Positions 47,201 to 56,010 of a stretch of DNA of 64,000 nucleotides are shown in pieces; positions within the stretch are counted from its first letter, which is position 1, and every line of letters starts with the position of its first letter. The position numbers and the translations under genes are program-made. The notes under the pieces are model-generated. The model was not told where the DNA came from, ran no database searches, and worked only from the letters and a program-made list of their open reading frames with translations. The stretch is from Bolinopsis microptera (Eukaryota; Ctenophora; Tentaculata; Lobata; Bolinopsidae), in NCBI RefSeq assembly GCF_026151205.1, contig NC_087075.1, positions 10,896,303 to 10,960,302 of the forward strand, read 5' to 3'.

Positions 47201-49651
47201 GCTTCAGAGCCGTACAGGAGTACGGACTCAACCGTTGCTCGAAAGACACGGATCTTTAAGTCCCTGCGCATTCCAGACTTCCAGGTTGTCTTTAACTGAT
47301 GACAGGCCCCCCATGGTACCGCGACAATTGACCCCCCGACAATTGACCCCCCGACAATTGACCCCCCGACAATTGACCCCCTATGTAATTACACTGGGGT
47401 CAATTGTCGCGAAATCTAGGGTTTAGTACGACAATTGACCCCCCGACAATTGACCCCCCGACAATTAACCCCCCGACAATTGACCCCCCGACAATTGACC
47501 CTCTATGTAATTACACTGGGGTCAATTGTCGCGAAATCTAGGGCTTAGTACGACAATTGACCCCCCGACAATTGACCCCCCCGACAATTGTAATTAAACT
47601 GGGGTAAATTAATCGGGTTAGGGTTAGGGTTAGGGTTGGGGTTAGGGTTAGGGTTAGGGTTGGGGTTAGGGTCAGGGACAGCTGTTCCTGGGTCAGGGTC
47701 AGGGTCGGGGTCAGGGTCAGGGTCAGGGTCAGGGTCAGGGTCAGGGTCAGGGTCAGGGTCAGGGTCAGGGTCAGGGTCAGGGTCAGGGTCAGGGTCAGGG
47801 TCAGGGTCAGGGTCAGGGTCAGGGTCAGGGTCAGGGTCAGGGTCAGGGTCAGGGTCAGGGTCAGGGTCAGGGTCAGGGTCAGGGTCAGGGTCCGGTCAGG
47901 GTCAGAGTCAGGGTCAGGGTCAGGGTCAGGGTCAGGGTCAGGGTCAGGGTCAGGGTCAGGGTCAGGGTCAGGGTCAGGGTCAGGGTCAGGGTCAGGGTCA
48001 GGGTTAATTGTATTAAATTATATTTTCGGGGGTCAATTGTCGGGGGGTCAATTGTCGGGGGGTCAATTGTCGGGGGTCAATTGTCGGGGGGTTAATTGTC
48101 GGGGGGTCAATTGTCGGGGGTCAATTGTCGGGGGGTCAATTGTCGGGGGGTCAATTGTCGCCCACCCGCCCCCCATGCCTTTGCTTTCCTAACATCAAAG
48201 TCCTTCTCCGCACTCATTATTCTGCTTCCAAGGTAAACAAAGTCATCTACTTGCTCTATATCCTGCCCACTTGCTGCTTATAAATAAATAAAACCACATT
48301 ATTAACAGCTCCTACTGTATTGGGTGATTACACAACCGATGGGACTGAAAGTGAACCAGAGGAAGTGAGTGAGGACACTTACACCTGTATAGATGCTCCA
48401 GGTAATGAAATTTGCTAAGCAAAATTCAGGTTGTGGCCACCAAAATACTGGAGAGGGATGCTCTGTTGTTAATTTGTTTATAAAATATAGTATAGTGCTA
48501 TGTTAAAAGTACACAAAATCGTCCATCTAGTTTGACAACTTTTTCATATCTATTATATATATTATTTTCTCATTCACTTTCCCATGCAGTGAACTCAGAG
48601 GGTGGCGAACTCAATACACCATCTAGTTTTGTTCTAAACAGTAACTGGGAAACTGTTTTCTTTAACTCGACTGCTGGGAAATCGTTTGAAATTGAGTTCT
48701 GGATAAACAGACCTTCACACTCAGCTGATAAGGTCTCGTCAGATCACTTTCACTTTCACTTTCACTTTGATTAATTCTCTTTCTGCTTTAGTCGGTACTT
48801 AATTAACTTCTAACTTTGGTTGAAACTTTAAAACTGTCCATTTGATTGTTGACTGGAAGTGATTAGCGATTGGGTGATTTTTAGGGTACGGTGACACTGA
48901 AGGTTGACTATATTTACCTCGACAAAAATAAATACGTGGAAGAAGTTGAAGATCTTTGCGATTCAGGGTGCGTTACAGTTCGTTACAGTTCGTTACAGTG
49001 CGTTACAGTTCGTTACAGTGCGTTACAGTGTGTTACAGTTGTTGTAGCGTTACAGTTGTTGTAATTTTGGTGTAAAACTTTGTTTATTTCAAACTAAAAA
49101 TAGATCTTAAGGCTGAGCGTGAGTTTGAGACGAATTTAGCTTTCATTTTAGACTTCACGTCTCCCGAAATAAAACTGCGAACAAAGTGAAACAAGGAACT
49201 AAGTAAACTTTAAAACCAAATTTTCGTCACACATTGGACTTTTTCAAGGTTCCCCTCTTGATAAAGTCCAATGCGTGACGAAAATTTGGTTTTACAGTTT
49301 ACTTAGTTCCTTGTTTCACTTTGTTCGCAGTTTTATTTCGGGAGACGTGAAGTCTAAAATAAAAGCTAAATTCGTTTATTTCAAACTATAAAAGTATAAC
49401 ATTATCATTGGAGCACTCTTTAATTATAAGTTCGTTTGCATTGTACTGCATAACCAAATAAAATTATGTTAGATTTTAATTCCACTCTTATCTCAGTTTA
49501 ACTTTTCACTTGCAGGCATATTATGTGCGTTGACGAACTCAGCTGTATCAATCCGGAACATGTTTGTGATAATGATCCCGACTGTTATGATAAAAACGAC
49601 GAGACTTCCTGGTGTCTAGACAGACCTTGTCTTTACTCACAATACCAGTAA
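38216..49651 (+). CDS. Secreted trypsin-fold pseudoprotease with LDLa repeat
   Basis: Exons are 38216-38275, 39275-39385, 39585-39740, 40233-40352, 40733-40862, 41627-41834, 42113-42239, 42352-42454, 42608-42768, 46250-46373, 46529-46675, 48309-48401, 48590-48732, 48885-48967 and 49516-49651. They total 1902 nt (633 residues) with every phase matching. Residues 1-17 are a signal peptide (MMYVLIIIFMISMLVGCSEQ). The trypsin fold covers about 58-338: MCTGSIIAANLVLTSGGC has Gly87 where the family has His, NDIAII keeps Asp151, and KGDHGGPITW has His288 where the family has Ser. So it should not cleave by the usual mechanism. Two or three further extracellular modules follow, then an LDLa repeat (Cys593-Cys622, with DPDCYDKNDE). 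The stop overlaps a donor-like CA|GTAAGT, so longer isoforms are possible (candidate exon 50094-50129). Confidence 0.78.
38329..39132. mobile_element. MITE with TA duplication in the first intron
   Basis: The inverted ends are CCTTACTCGGGATTATTA (38329) and TAATAATCCCGAGTAAGG (ending 39132), with TA on both sides (38327-38328, 39133-39134). It holds a direct repeat of about 75 bp around AATTTCGCCATATTTTTCCC (38371 and 39060). No coding sequence. Confidence 0.9.
39852..40190 (+). repeat. ACTCCTTAC tandem repeat in intron
   Basis: A simple repeat of CACTCCTTA/CTCCTTA units with point changes. The open frame across it only reflects repetition. It lies in the intron before exon 40233-40352. Confidence 0.85.
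40362..40530 (+). repeat. G-rich minisatellite (GGGGGGAGGGCCGGGGGT)n
   Basis: About nine units of 18-20 bp, starting only about 10 bp after the donor of exon 40233-40352. G-run spacing suits G-quadruplex formation in the transcript. Confidence 0.85.
40868..41050 (+). repeat. TTACTGAGATAGTCTTAATTAG minisatellite
   Basis: Degenerate 20-40 bp units with GAGATAGTCTT and AATATAGTCTT variants, directly after the donor of exon 40733-40862. The rest of this intron (41051-41626) is AT-rich. At about 41296-41320 it has a 25-bp match to 24703-24727. Confidence 0.7.
42000..42112 (+). repeat. Tandem copies of the intron end before exon 42113
   Basis: The sequence CTTTCCAGATTGATGACAGC is repeated three times (about 42009, 42043, 42077), with the true exon starting at the last copy. 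Each copy carries a polypyrimidine stretch and CAG acceptor. Use of the upstream copies would add AAATTGTG-type sequence and an in-frame TAA in at least one frame. Confidence 0.75.
42861..42886 (+). repeat. Poly-G tract
   Basis: A run of about 24 G within the long intron, just before the minisatellite. Confidence 0.8.
43008..46180 (+). repeat. 3.2 kb minisatellite, 41-43 bp unit, in intron
   Basis: The unit is GAGCTCAGCACGGACCCATC followed by ACCCC(A)CTCAGCTCCCC and TAATTT, about 75 copies. Variant units (CTACTTTG, CACTCATGACTCAGC, GGACGGCGGACCC) recur in order. The GGCGGACCC variant at about 44054 and 44487 implies a higher-order duplication of about 433 bp. It fills the intron between exons 42608-42768 and 46250-46373. 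Confidence 0.97.
46800..48278 (-). mobile_element. 5'-truncated non-LTR retroelement fragment, 12-bp target duplication
   Basis: On the minus strand, 48178-48278 encodes DIEQVDDFVYLGSRIMSAEK and 46819-47305 encodes RVFRATVESVLLYGSEAWTI and SRRMRLSGHVARHDD. These are the post-catalytic RT thumb and C-terminus of endonuclease-RT (RTE/I-type) elements. The flanks TTATAAATAAAT (46788-46799 and 48279-48290) are a perfect 12-bp duplication. The 3' tail is a GTCAGTCAGTCAG repeat. A second element (47316-48167) splits it. It is a dead 5'-truncated insertion in a gene 3 intron. Confidence 0.85.
47316..48167. mobile_element. Inverted-end element with telomere-like and TCAGGG repeat core
   Basis: It is flanked by perfect 10-bp copies of GCCCCCCATG (47306-47315, 48168-48177). 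Both ends carry GCGACAATTGACC in inverted orientation, expanded as arrays of CCCCCGACAATTGAC (left, about 47321-47592) and its complement (right, about 48026-48160). The core starts with TTAGGG/TTGGGG units (47617-47670) and becomes TCAGGG units (47672-48003). It interrupts the retroelement reading frame. No protein is encoded; the Gly-Ser open frame is an artefact of the repeat. Confidence 0.85.
48970..49050 (+). repeat. CGTTACAGTT tandem repeat
   Basis: 10-bp units (CGTTACAGTT/CGTTACAGTG) beginning right at the donor of exon 48885-48967; the first GT of the array is the splice donor. Confidence 0.85.
49130..49375. mobile_element. Foldback element, about 120-bp arms
   Basis: The arms 49130-49250 and 49255-49375 are near-perfect inverted copies (ACGAATTTAGCTTTCATTTT against AAAATAAAAGCTAAATTCGT). 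Direct copies of GTTTATTTCAAACTA flank it (49082-49096 and 49374-49388), though the left one lies about 30 bp outside the arm. Confidence 0.85.
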
Positions 49652-49715
49652 GTTAAATTATTTTTACTCACAATACCAGTAAGTAAAATTACTTTTATTG
49701 ACAATACCAGTAAGT
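49628..49715 (+). repeat. Triplicated splice-donor segment
   Basis: CACAATACCAGTAAGTTAAA is repeated three times in about 85 bp (49638, 49670, 49700). The first copy contains the end of the last predicted exon and its overlapping stop/donor. Confidence 0.75.
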
Positions 49716-49796
49716 TTAATTAATAATACCGGGCCGGTTAATACAGGAGGTGACTGGGATTCCCGGTTGCAGCTTTCAATATGAGAATACCAGTTT

Positions 49797-50025
49797 TGGT
49801 CCCGGTCATCCCGGTCATCCCGGTCAAATCCCGGTAATTGTTGGTCCCGGTCCCGGTAAGATAGAAATCCCAGAAATTATTGGTCCCGGTCCCGGTCCCG
49901 GTCCCGGTAAATTGATAATCTCAGTCCTGGTCCCGGTCCCGGTCCCGGTCAAGTCACATTTTGTATCCCGGTCCCGGTCCCGGTCCCGGTCCCGGTCAGG
50001 CCTGAAATCATGTCCCGGTCACCTC
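49797..50025 (+). repeat. CCCGGT tandem repeat
   Basis: A six-base repeat (GGTCCC/CCCGGT) with interruptions. The open frame across it is repeat-driven. Confidence 0.9.
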
Positions 50026-50742
50026 CTGGGTTAATAATTAATTGTTAACGAGCGAGGGATGTTTTTCTAGCATCTTATTTTCACTACTCTATTTTGGCTC
50101 TAGTGGAGCTAATGGTTGTTTTAAAACTCAAGTAAGAGTAAGACCTCGTTAATTAATTCACACATATTATATGTGATTATTTTTGAAATAATATTAATAC
50201 AATTTTCCATCTCAACTGAGGTAAAACAAGAACTTGTTGCAAAAATCAATAAATTAATTAAATAATAAACCGTCAGCACTTGTATTATCACTTTAGAAGT
50301 TGTTCTGGGTGACTGAGAATTTCAGTGAACTGAGTCTGAAAAAAAAACTACATAAAACTAAACAACATCAAAATAAGAGTAATTTTTGAGCAGAAATTTT
50401 AACACATAATAATTATATTTTGACGATAATTAACTTTAATTTGAAGAATGATAACTGAAAAATATTTGATTGGTAAAACTTATTATCGGGTAAAAATGGG
50501 ATGGCAGAAATGTTGATAGATAACAAATTTGAGTGGCTAAAACTATGTGTGCACCGATTGTTTACACTGACCAAATTTCAGCCGTCAAGGTACATAATTA
50601 TAATAACAGTTAACATACGTGAAATACCTGTCCTGTACTCACTCATAATCATAATGTACAGTGTAAGTAATAAGTAAGTAAGTGTACACAAACTTAATAA
50701 ACTTAATGAACACTTTAAACAATAAACAATATTAAGTATTAT
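50026..50742. other. AT-rich spacer with one candidate small exon
   Basis: 50094-50129 has an acceptor (GGCTCTAG) and a donor (CAA|GTAAGA), and fits the phase of the last gene 3 exon if the stop at 49649-49651 is spliced out. It would add HGANGCFKTQ. Otherwise nothing is seen. Confidence 0.25.
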
Positions 50743-52259
50743 TTAGTGTTGTTTAGCGACCATATAATCAGTAACATTGTAAGCTATATGCCGCTCTGCA
50801 AACTTCCAGTCTGTAATGTCACGTAACCATTTCTTTTGCCACTTCCACACACCTACCACAGTTACTTTGTTACCAGCAGCTGTGTGTCCTGACATAGTAT
50901 TATACATGAACATTTCATGTGCGGAGATAATATCATGGAAATGTACTCCAGTGTCTTTGTAATACTCACTGTTTGTACAAAGTTCTGTTACCGTCAGGTT
51001 ACCGTCTGGTTTAGTTCTTCTCAAGATAAAACCACATTTACATGTCTCTGTGCAGGTTCCTGTACCAGGGTGTTTAAAGGTATACAGGGTTTTCCACTCC
51101 TTATCTTCTGTTACTGTAATGAATTTATCACGTTTTATGATAACGTTCTGATGACATGTGGTGAGCTTATCATTACTCTTAATCTTATTGAGCATATTGA
51201 TAATATCATCAGACTTTGCAAGATTGGAATAGTTTAAGGCAGCTATAATGGTATCTAAGTATTCGCCTGATATTTTTTGTAGCCTTTTGTCGCTGCAGAG
51301 GTTCTGAAGTGAAGCTAAAAATGTCATTGCCTCTTCTTTATCGGGTGTGTTTTTGTAGAAACGTAAAGCAATTGCTCGACCACCAGGAACATCGTTGTAA
51401 CACGATCTTCAGAAATTTCCTTTATAATCTCATTCGTTTTTGTGCATCTACTAATTTGATTGATATATTTCTTATCATCATAAACCACATGCACCAACGA
51501 TTTCGTTTTCTTTCTCTCTCTACGACTGGTGACCAATCTTGAAGTATCCGACATCAATCTTAAAGAAAACTGCATATCAGCAACTGATATTTCAGGTAAA
51601 TTCGATATATCCTCAAAAACATGATGAAAAAGTTCTTCATTCCGTTCACTACAGAACGCGAGGTTCATTTTTTGAAGGAGATACTTAATCTTGTCTTGAA
51701 GTTTTCTTTGTCCGATCAAATTCTGCGTTATAGTTTGAAGAAACAGATCAGAGTTACTTCCTCCCAATGTCAACATCAGATCTATTTGCCCTTCCTCCAG
51801 TCTGTAAACATCCGACATATACTCGGAGATGAATGCTGAATTGTCCTGGACCACTAGACAGGACTTTAACTCGTTCAACATATCTTTATCCTCCCACTTT
51901 ATAAAGATGTACCAGCTCTCATTCAATGTGAATGTCTTGTCTGCAGTTCCTGCAGCCGAGATGATTCTGCTCCTCAACCAACTAATACAGCTTCCCTTTA
52001 ACCACTCAACTTCGAATACTCTGGAAAGTTTATGTATCTCTTTGTACATATGATCTTCAATCTCTACAAACTGTTTGTCCTCTAGTAAGGTTAAAAACAA
52101 GGTCACAGCTTCTGGTGTAAAGTCGTCAAATTCAAGCTCATCATACTTCAGCTCTTCTATTAGGTAACGAAACATACGACTTTCAACTGTGAGTCGTTCT
52201 TTTGAGACCAGCAAAGGATCTCCGTCTCTTATCTTGATTACAATATTTTGTTCTTCCAT
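50743..52259 (-). pseudogene. Intronless BTB/POZ protein with a frameshift
   Basis: Reading from ATG 52259, a BTB domain covers about residues 1-110 (DGDPLLVSKERLTVESRMFR, the classic start of a POZ fold, then FTPEAVTLFLTLLED). A BACK-like helical region follows to about 290. Near 51380-51420 the frame shifts by one: the downstream frame reads NDVPGGRAIALRFYKN and NTPDKEEAMTFLASLQNL through to a stop at 50743, giving about 510 residues if joined. BTB proteins dimerise and often recruit substrates to Cullin-3 ligases. Lack of introns suggests a retrocopy. It is either a recent pseudogene or a base error. Confidence 0.7.
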
Positions 52260-52512
52260 GGTCGCCTGTTAGAAATATTGTTAAATTCCAGTTTCTAATA
52301 ATAAAACAAATTTAATAAAACAAATATTTATTTTTACGGCACAATCAAACAATGCAATACCCAGGTCAAGATTAAGGCGAGACTGTGAGTTAGGCTTATC
52401 GCACAAAATTTGTAAATAAACACAGAAAAAATGTAACAAGGTGTCCTTTTTCAGCATTACAGAATGAGCAGAAACGCGCGATTATATATAAATATTACTT
52501 AACTAGATATTT
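52260..52512. other. 5' flank of the BTB gene
   Basis: AT-rich sequence with no clear TATA or other element. It would contain the promoter if the BTB copy is expressed. Confidence 0.3.
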
Positions 52513-52590
52513 GATCTCGTGGCTTTGATGCAGATGGTTAGTAGGTCTGGTCCCAATTTGCAGATCGAGGGTTCGAATCCCGTCGAAGAT
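52513..52590 (+). tRNA. tRNA-like sequence, probably a SINE head or tRNA pseudogene
   Basis: A B-box-like GGTTCGAATCC (52570-52580) lies about 40 bp after an A-box-like TGGCTTTGATGCAGATGG. GGTCTG/CAGATC can form an anticodon-type stem, but the loop is too long and the acceptor stem pairs poorly. A functional tRNA is unlikely. Confidence 0.35.
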
Positions 52591-52979
52591 AATTTTACGT
52601 ACACTTTTTTTGGCAATAATGAAGAACTGATTATTCCTCGGTAATATAATCAGTAAAGCATAATACAGTAAGGTACGGGATTAAGGGTGACACATTTTTC
52701 GGCCGTTTTAAATATATATATATATATACTCTTTCCATACTGGACACCTAGTTAAGTCACTTTTAAACTTTATGCCACGGGGATTTTCATGGTCATTGAT
52801 ATTTTGGTCTTGATTGTTTTCAATTACTGCCAGAGTTACATCTAACAAGCCAGCGAGACCGATTTAATGTTAACATTTAACATAGCCAGCTCCAGGTTTC
52901 TTGTATGCAGGTCTAGCTTAGACAGTACAGAAAATATTGTAGCCACAAGTTATTATCCTTGACTATATTGACCTGCTAA

Positions 52980-54146
52980 CTTTTAATACCCAGGATATGC
53001 TCATACAATCACTTTGTACAAAATAAGTACTTTTCGTCACTGCACGTTACACGTGACAATCGCACTAAGAACCCTTACAAGGCGAGGTTCATTGCAGGTG
53101 CCCGTTTTTGCGTTACGAAACAACTTAACGTCCAAGTTAACTGTTGTCTGAAACTTTTGAGGAAATACTTCAAGAAATACTGCGAGGCAATCTACAACAA
53201 CAGCGGTATAAACATGTTTTGGAGCATAGATTCCTCAAGTGAATTCCTTGAAGCTATCAAAAATAGTGATGTTTATAATATACAAGTATATGATTTTACT
53301 ACTCTTTATACCAGATTAGACTTGATTGAAGTAGAGAATATGATTAATGAAGTTGTTGATTTAATATTTTCAGACCGTAATAGATATATTTGTATTTCTA
53401 AAAGAGACAGTAATACATGTTTCTTTTCCAATAAAACCTATGATTCTCATGCCTGCTTTAGTCAAGATGACCTAAAAGAGGCTGTTAAATTTATTATTTA
53501 TAACACTTATGTCGTCTTCGGTGGGATTGTATTCATACAAACTAATGGTATTCCTATGGGTGGAAATTCAAGTTCCCCTATAGCTGATCTCACTGTTGGC
53601 AAAAAGGAATTTAATTATATGAAACGTTTACTTCAGGAAAAGAAAATGGGATTAGCAAAGATATTATCCAATAATGAACGATATGTTGACGATTTATCTA
53701 TTATTAACTACCTTTACTTTCATCAATTGATTAAAGATATTTATCCTAATTCATTGGAGATGGAGCGAGCTGGTTCCAATAATAAAATCATTAACTACCT
53801 TGATTTAAATATTAATATTTCCACAGAAGGACTAGAAATATCAGTGTATAACAAAACTGATGATTTTAATTTTCATGTTGTATCCCTTACATTTCCTCAC
53901 AGTAACATCCCAACCGAGGTTGGCTACAACGTTTTTTCAAGTCAAGTTCTTAGATATGGTAATGTTTGCACTAGATTGGATATCTTTACCTCCCATCTTC
54001 ACAAAATATTCAAAATTCTAATTGATAGAGGATATAGCCGTGATAGACTGATTAAAGGCATTAAACGTTGTCTGAGGAAATATGATAACGTTTTCAGGAA
54101 GTTCGGTATTCTAGATGACCATAACATTATTAAAGAACTCCCCTGA
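52980..54146 (+). mobile_element. Penelope-like element reverse transcriptase
   Basis: The frame is open from the stop near 52978 to 54146. The start codon is unclear; the N-terminus lies within HVTRDNRTKNPYKARFIAG. RT motifs are YDFTTLYTRLD (motif A region), QTNGIPMGGNSSSPIADL (motif B) and RYVDDLSIIN (motif C, YVDD), followed by NYLDLNI and SQVLRYGNVCTR. This pattern is typical of Penelope-like RTs, which are related to telomerase. No GIY-YIG nuclease follows in frame. About 390 codons are intact, so the copy is 5' truncated or endonuclease-deficient. Confidence 0.8.
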
Positions 54147-54300
54147 TATCTTTTGATTTATTGAAACACGGGTACTAACTCTGCTAAACTGAACAAATTC
54201 TGAAACTTAGGTGAATAAGTGTACAACGTGCTAAACCGAAGTTCAGACTGACCAGTGAAAATGGGCGAGCGTACCAAGTGTCATTTTAATTAGAAGTTTT

Positions 54301-55030
54301 AGTCAGTGATTTATTATTGAAGCTTGTAATTACAATATCTAATGCTCCTATAATTACTTTAATTAATTGTTTGTTCCGTTATTCTTTTTCCTTCCTCTTT
54401 TCCTTGTCATCCCCTTTAGTTTTAAGATTCTTGCTATAAATGGCTACAGCTAACACTATTAATGCTAAGTACCAAACAACAAGTGGGAGGTGGATCGTTG
54501 GTATACCATTAAATCGATTTAACACCGCAATTCCAGTCGCAAGCCTGGGACCACTACTAGCATTGTCACAACATCTACAAAGCTGCCATATAGCCTGACT
54601 GACAATTTTCTCGACTGACTGACAATGTTTCTTCTTTTCCCCATTTAGAATACAATTTAGATTAATACATTTTAGCAGTGATTTATTATTGAAGCTTGTA
54701 ATTACAATAACTAATGCTCCTGTAAATACTTTAATTAATTGTTTGTTCCGTTATTCTTTTTCCTTCCTCTTTTCCCTGTCATCCCCTTTAGTTTTAAGAT
54801 TCTTGCTATAAATGGCTACAGCTAACACTATTAATGCTAAGTACCAAACAACAAGTGGGAGGTGGATCGTTGGTATACCATTAAATCGATTTAACACCGC
54901 AATTCCAGTCGCAAGTCTGGGACCACTACTAGCATAGTCAAAAGATCTACAAAGCTGCCATATAGCCTGACTGACAATTTTCTCGACTGACTGACAATGT
55001 TTCTTCTTTTTCCCCATTTAGAATACAAAG
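54301..55030 (-). repeat. 360-bp tandem duplication with a small membrane-protein ORF
   Basis: Copies at about 54301-54663 and 54674-55025 are nearly identical. The second contains a minus-strand ORF (54751-55017, 88 codons) with a hydrophobic helix (LPLVVWYLALIVLAVAIY) and a basic tail. In the first copy one A is missing after the ATG (GGGGAAAAGAAG), which shifts the frame. It follows the Penelope-like RT by 155 bp, and tandem or pseudo-LTR arrangements are known for such elements, so it may be part of it. Confidence 0.6.
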
Positions 55031-56004
55031 ATTAGTACATTTTAGCTTATGATTAATATTATATTTTTACCTATAGTTTACCTAGATTTCAAATGGCCAA
55101 AATCCAGTCTCATCGCACTTTCTCAGGAATCTTGATAGGGGAATGCAATATCAATAATAAATAAATCAGGGGAAGTTTGAAGAGGTTTCAAGTGCCGAAG
55201 GCCACTGCTTATCTTTGGATTTGAGAGTGACCTGTGCTTGAAACCCCATCAACCATCCACTACGTCAATATACTTATTATACAATTAATATAGAAAAATA
55301 TAATAATTAAAATTACTTATTGGTTTAGTTTGGTGACACAGGAGAGCCCAGTTGAGTTTTAGTTTGGGTTGAAGTTTTAAATCATAGTTTGAAAGGTTAG
55401 CCATGTTTCATCATTCGTGGCAGAGAGAGACGAGATATCATGTGTGCAGAGCCGTACCGGATGTAGAATTTGAGATATAATATAGATTAGTTACCATGTA
55501 TTAGGGTCATCTCGATTTTGGAGGGATAGCAAGTGCTTTTTAAGGTTGGATTTAATAACTGTTTCACAAACAGTCAGTATATCATCAATTATCTCAAATC
55601 CTTAATTGTTTTATAATTTATTTTTGATTTATAACTCGTCACTTGCACTTACTGAATAACTTACGCTATTCAAACACTCAAAATAAGACACGATCGAATT
55701 TAAGGTAAGATAATAGAAAAAGTAAGATCACAACTTGAAACGGACTACATTCAAAGTTACAACAAAGAAGGCAGGAGTCCGAGCACATTAAAACGATGAC
55801 CTCACACTGTCACAGATAAAAACGTAGATAAGACCGGCGTGCGTAATGTGATACCCTACTATACTACTCAACCAGCCATTATTGACTTTTTGTTTTGAAA
55901 CCCCACGGTGGAGGTTGGCGTGTGCCGCAATTTATTGATCAATGGTTATTACATAAATGAAATTATAGAAGTCACACTAAAATATAATAATGTAAAATAA
56001 ATAT
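55031..56004. other. No gene seen; one hairpin
   Basis: A GTTTCAAG...CTTGAAAC inverted pair spans about 55187-55246. The remainder is AT-rich and unrecognised. Confidence 0.4.
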
Positions 56005-56010
56005 ATTAAA

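Noticed and set aside
47617-47670. True telomere end
   Set aside because: Only about nine TTAGGG/TTGGGG units, bordered by inverted arrays and a 10-bp target duplication, in the middle of a gene.
47636-48007. Gly-Ser/Gly-Gln repeat open frame
   Set aside because: Translation of the GGGTCA six-base repeat in a frame without stops; not a silk-like or linker protein gene.
49750-50034. Open frame over the CCCGGT repeat
   Set aside because: Repeat-driven Gly/Pro/Val frame without any other support.
52513-52590. Functional tRNA gene
   Set aside because: A B box is present but the acceptor stem pairs poorly and the anticodon loop is too long; kept only as a tRNA-like sequence.
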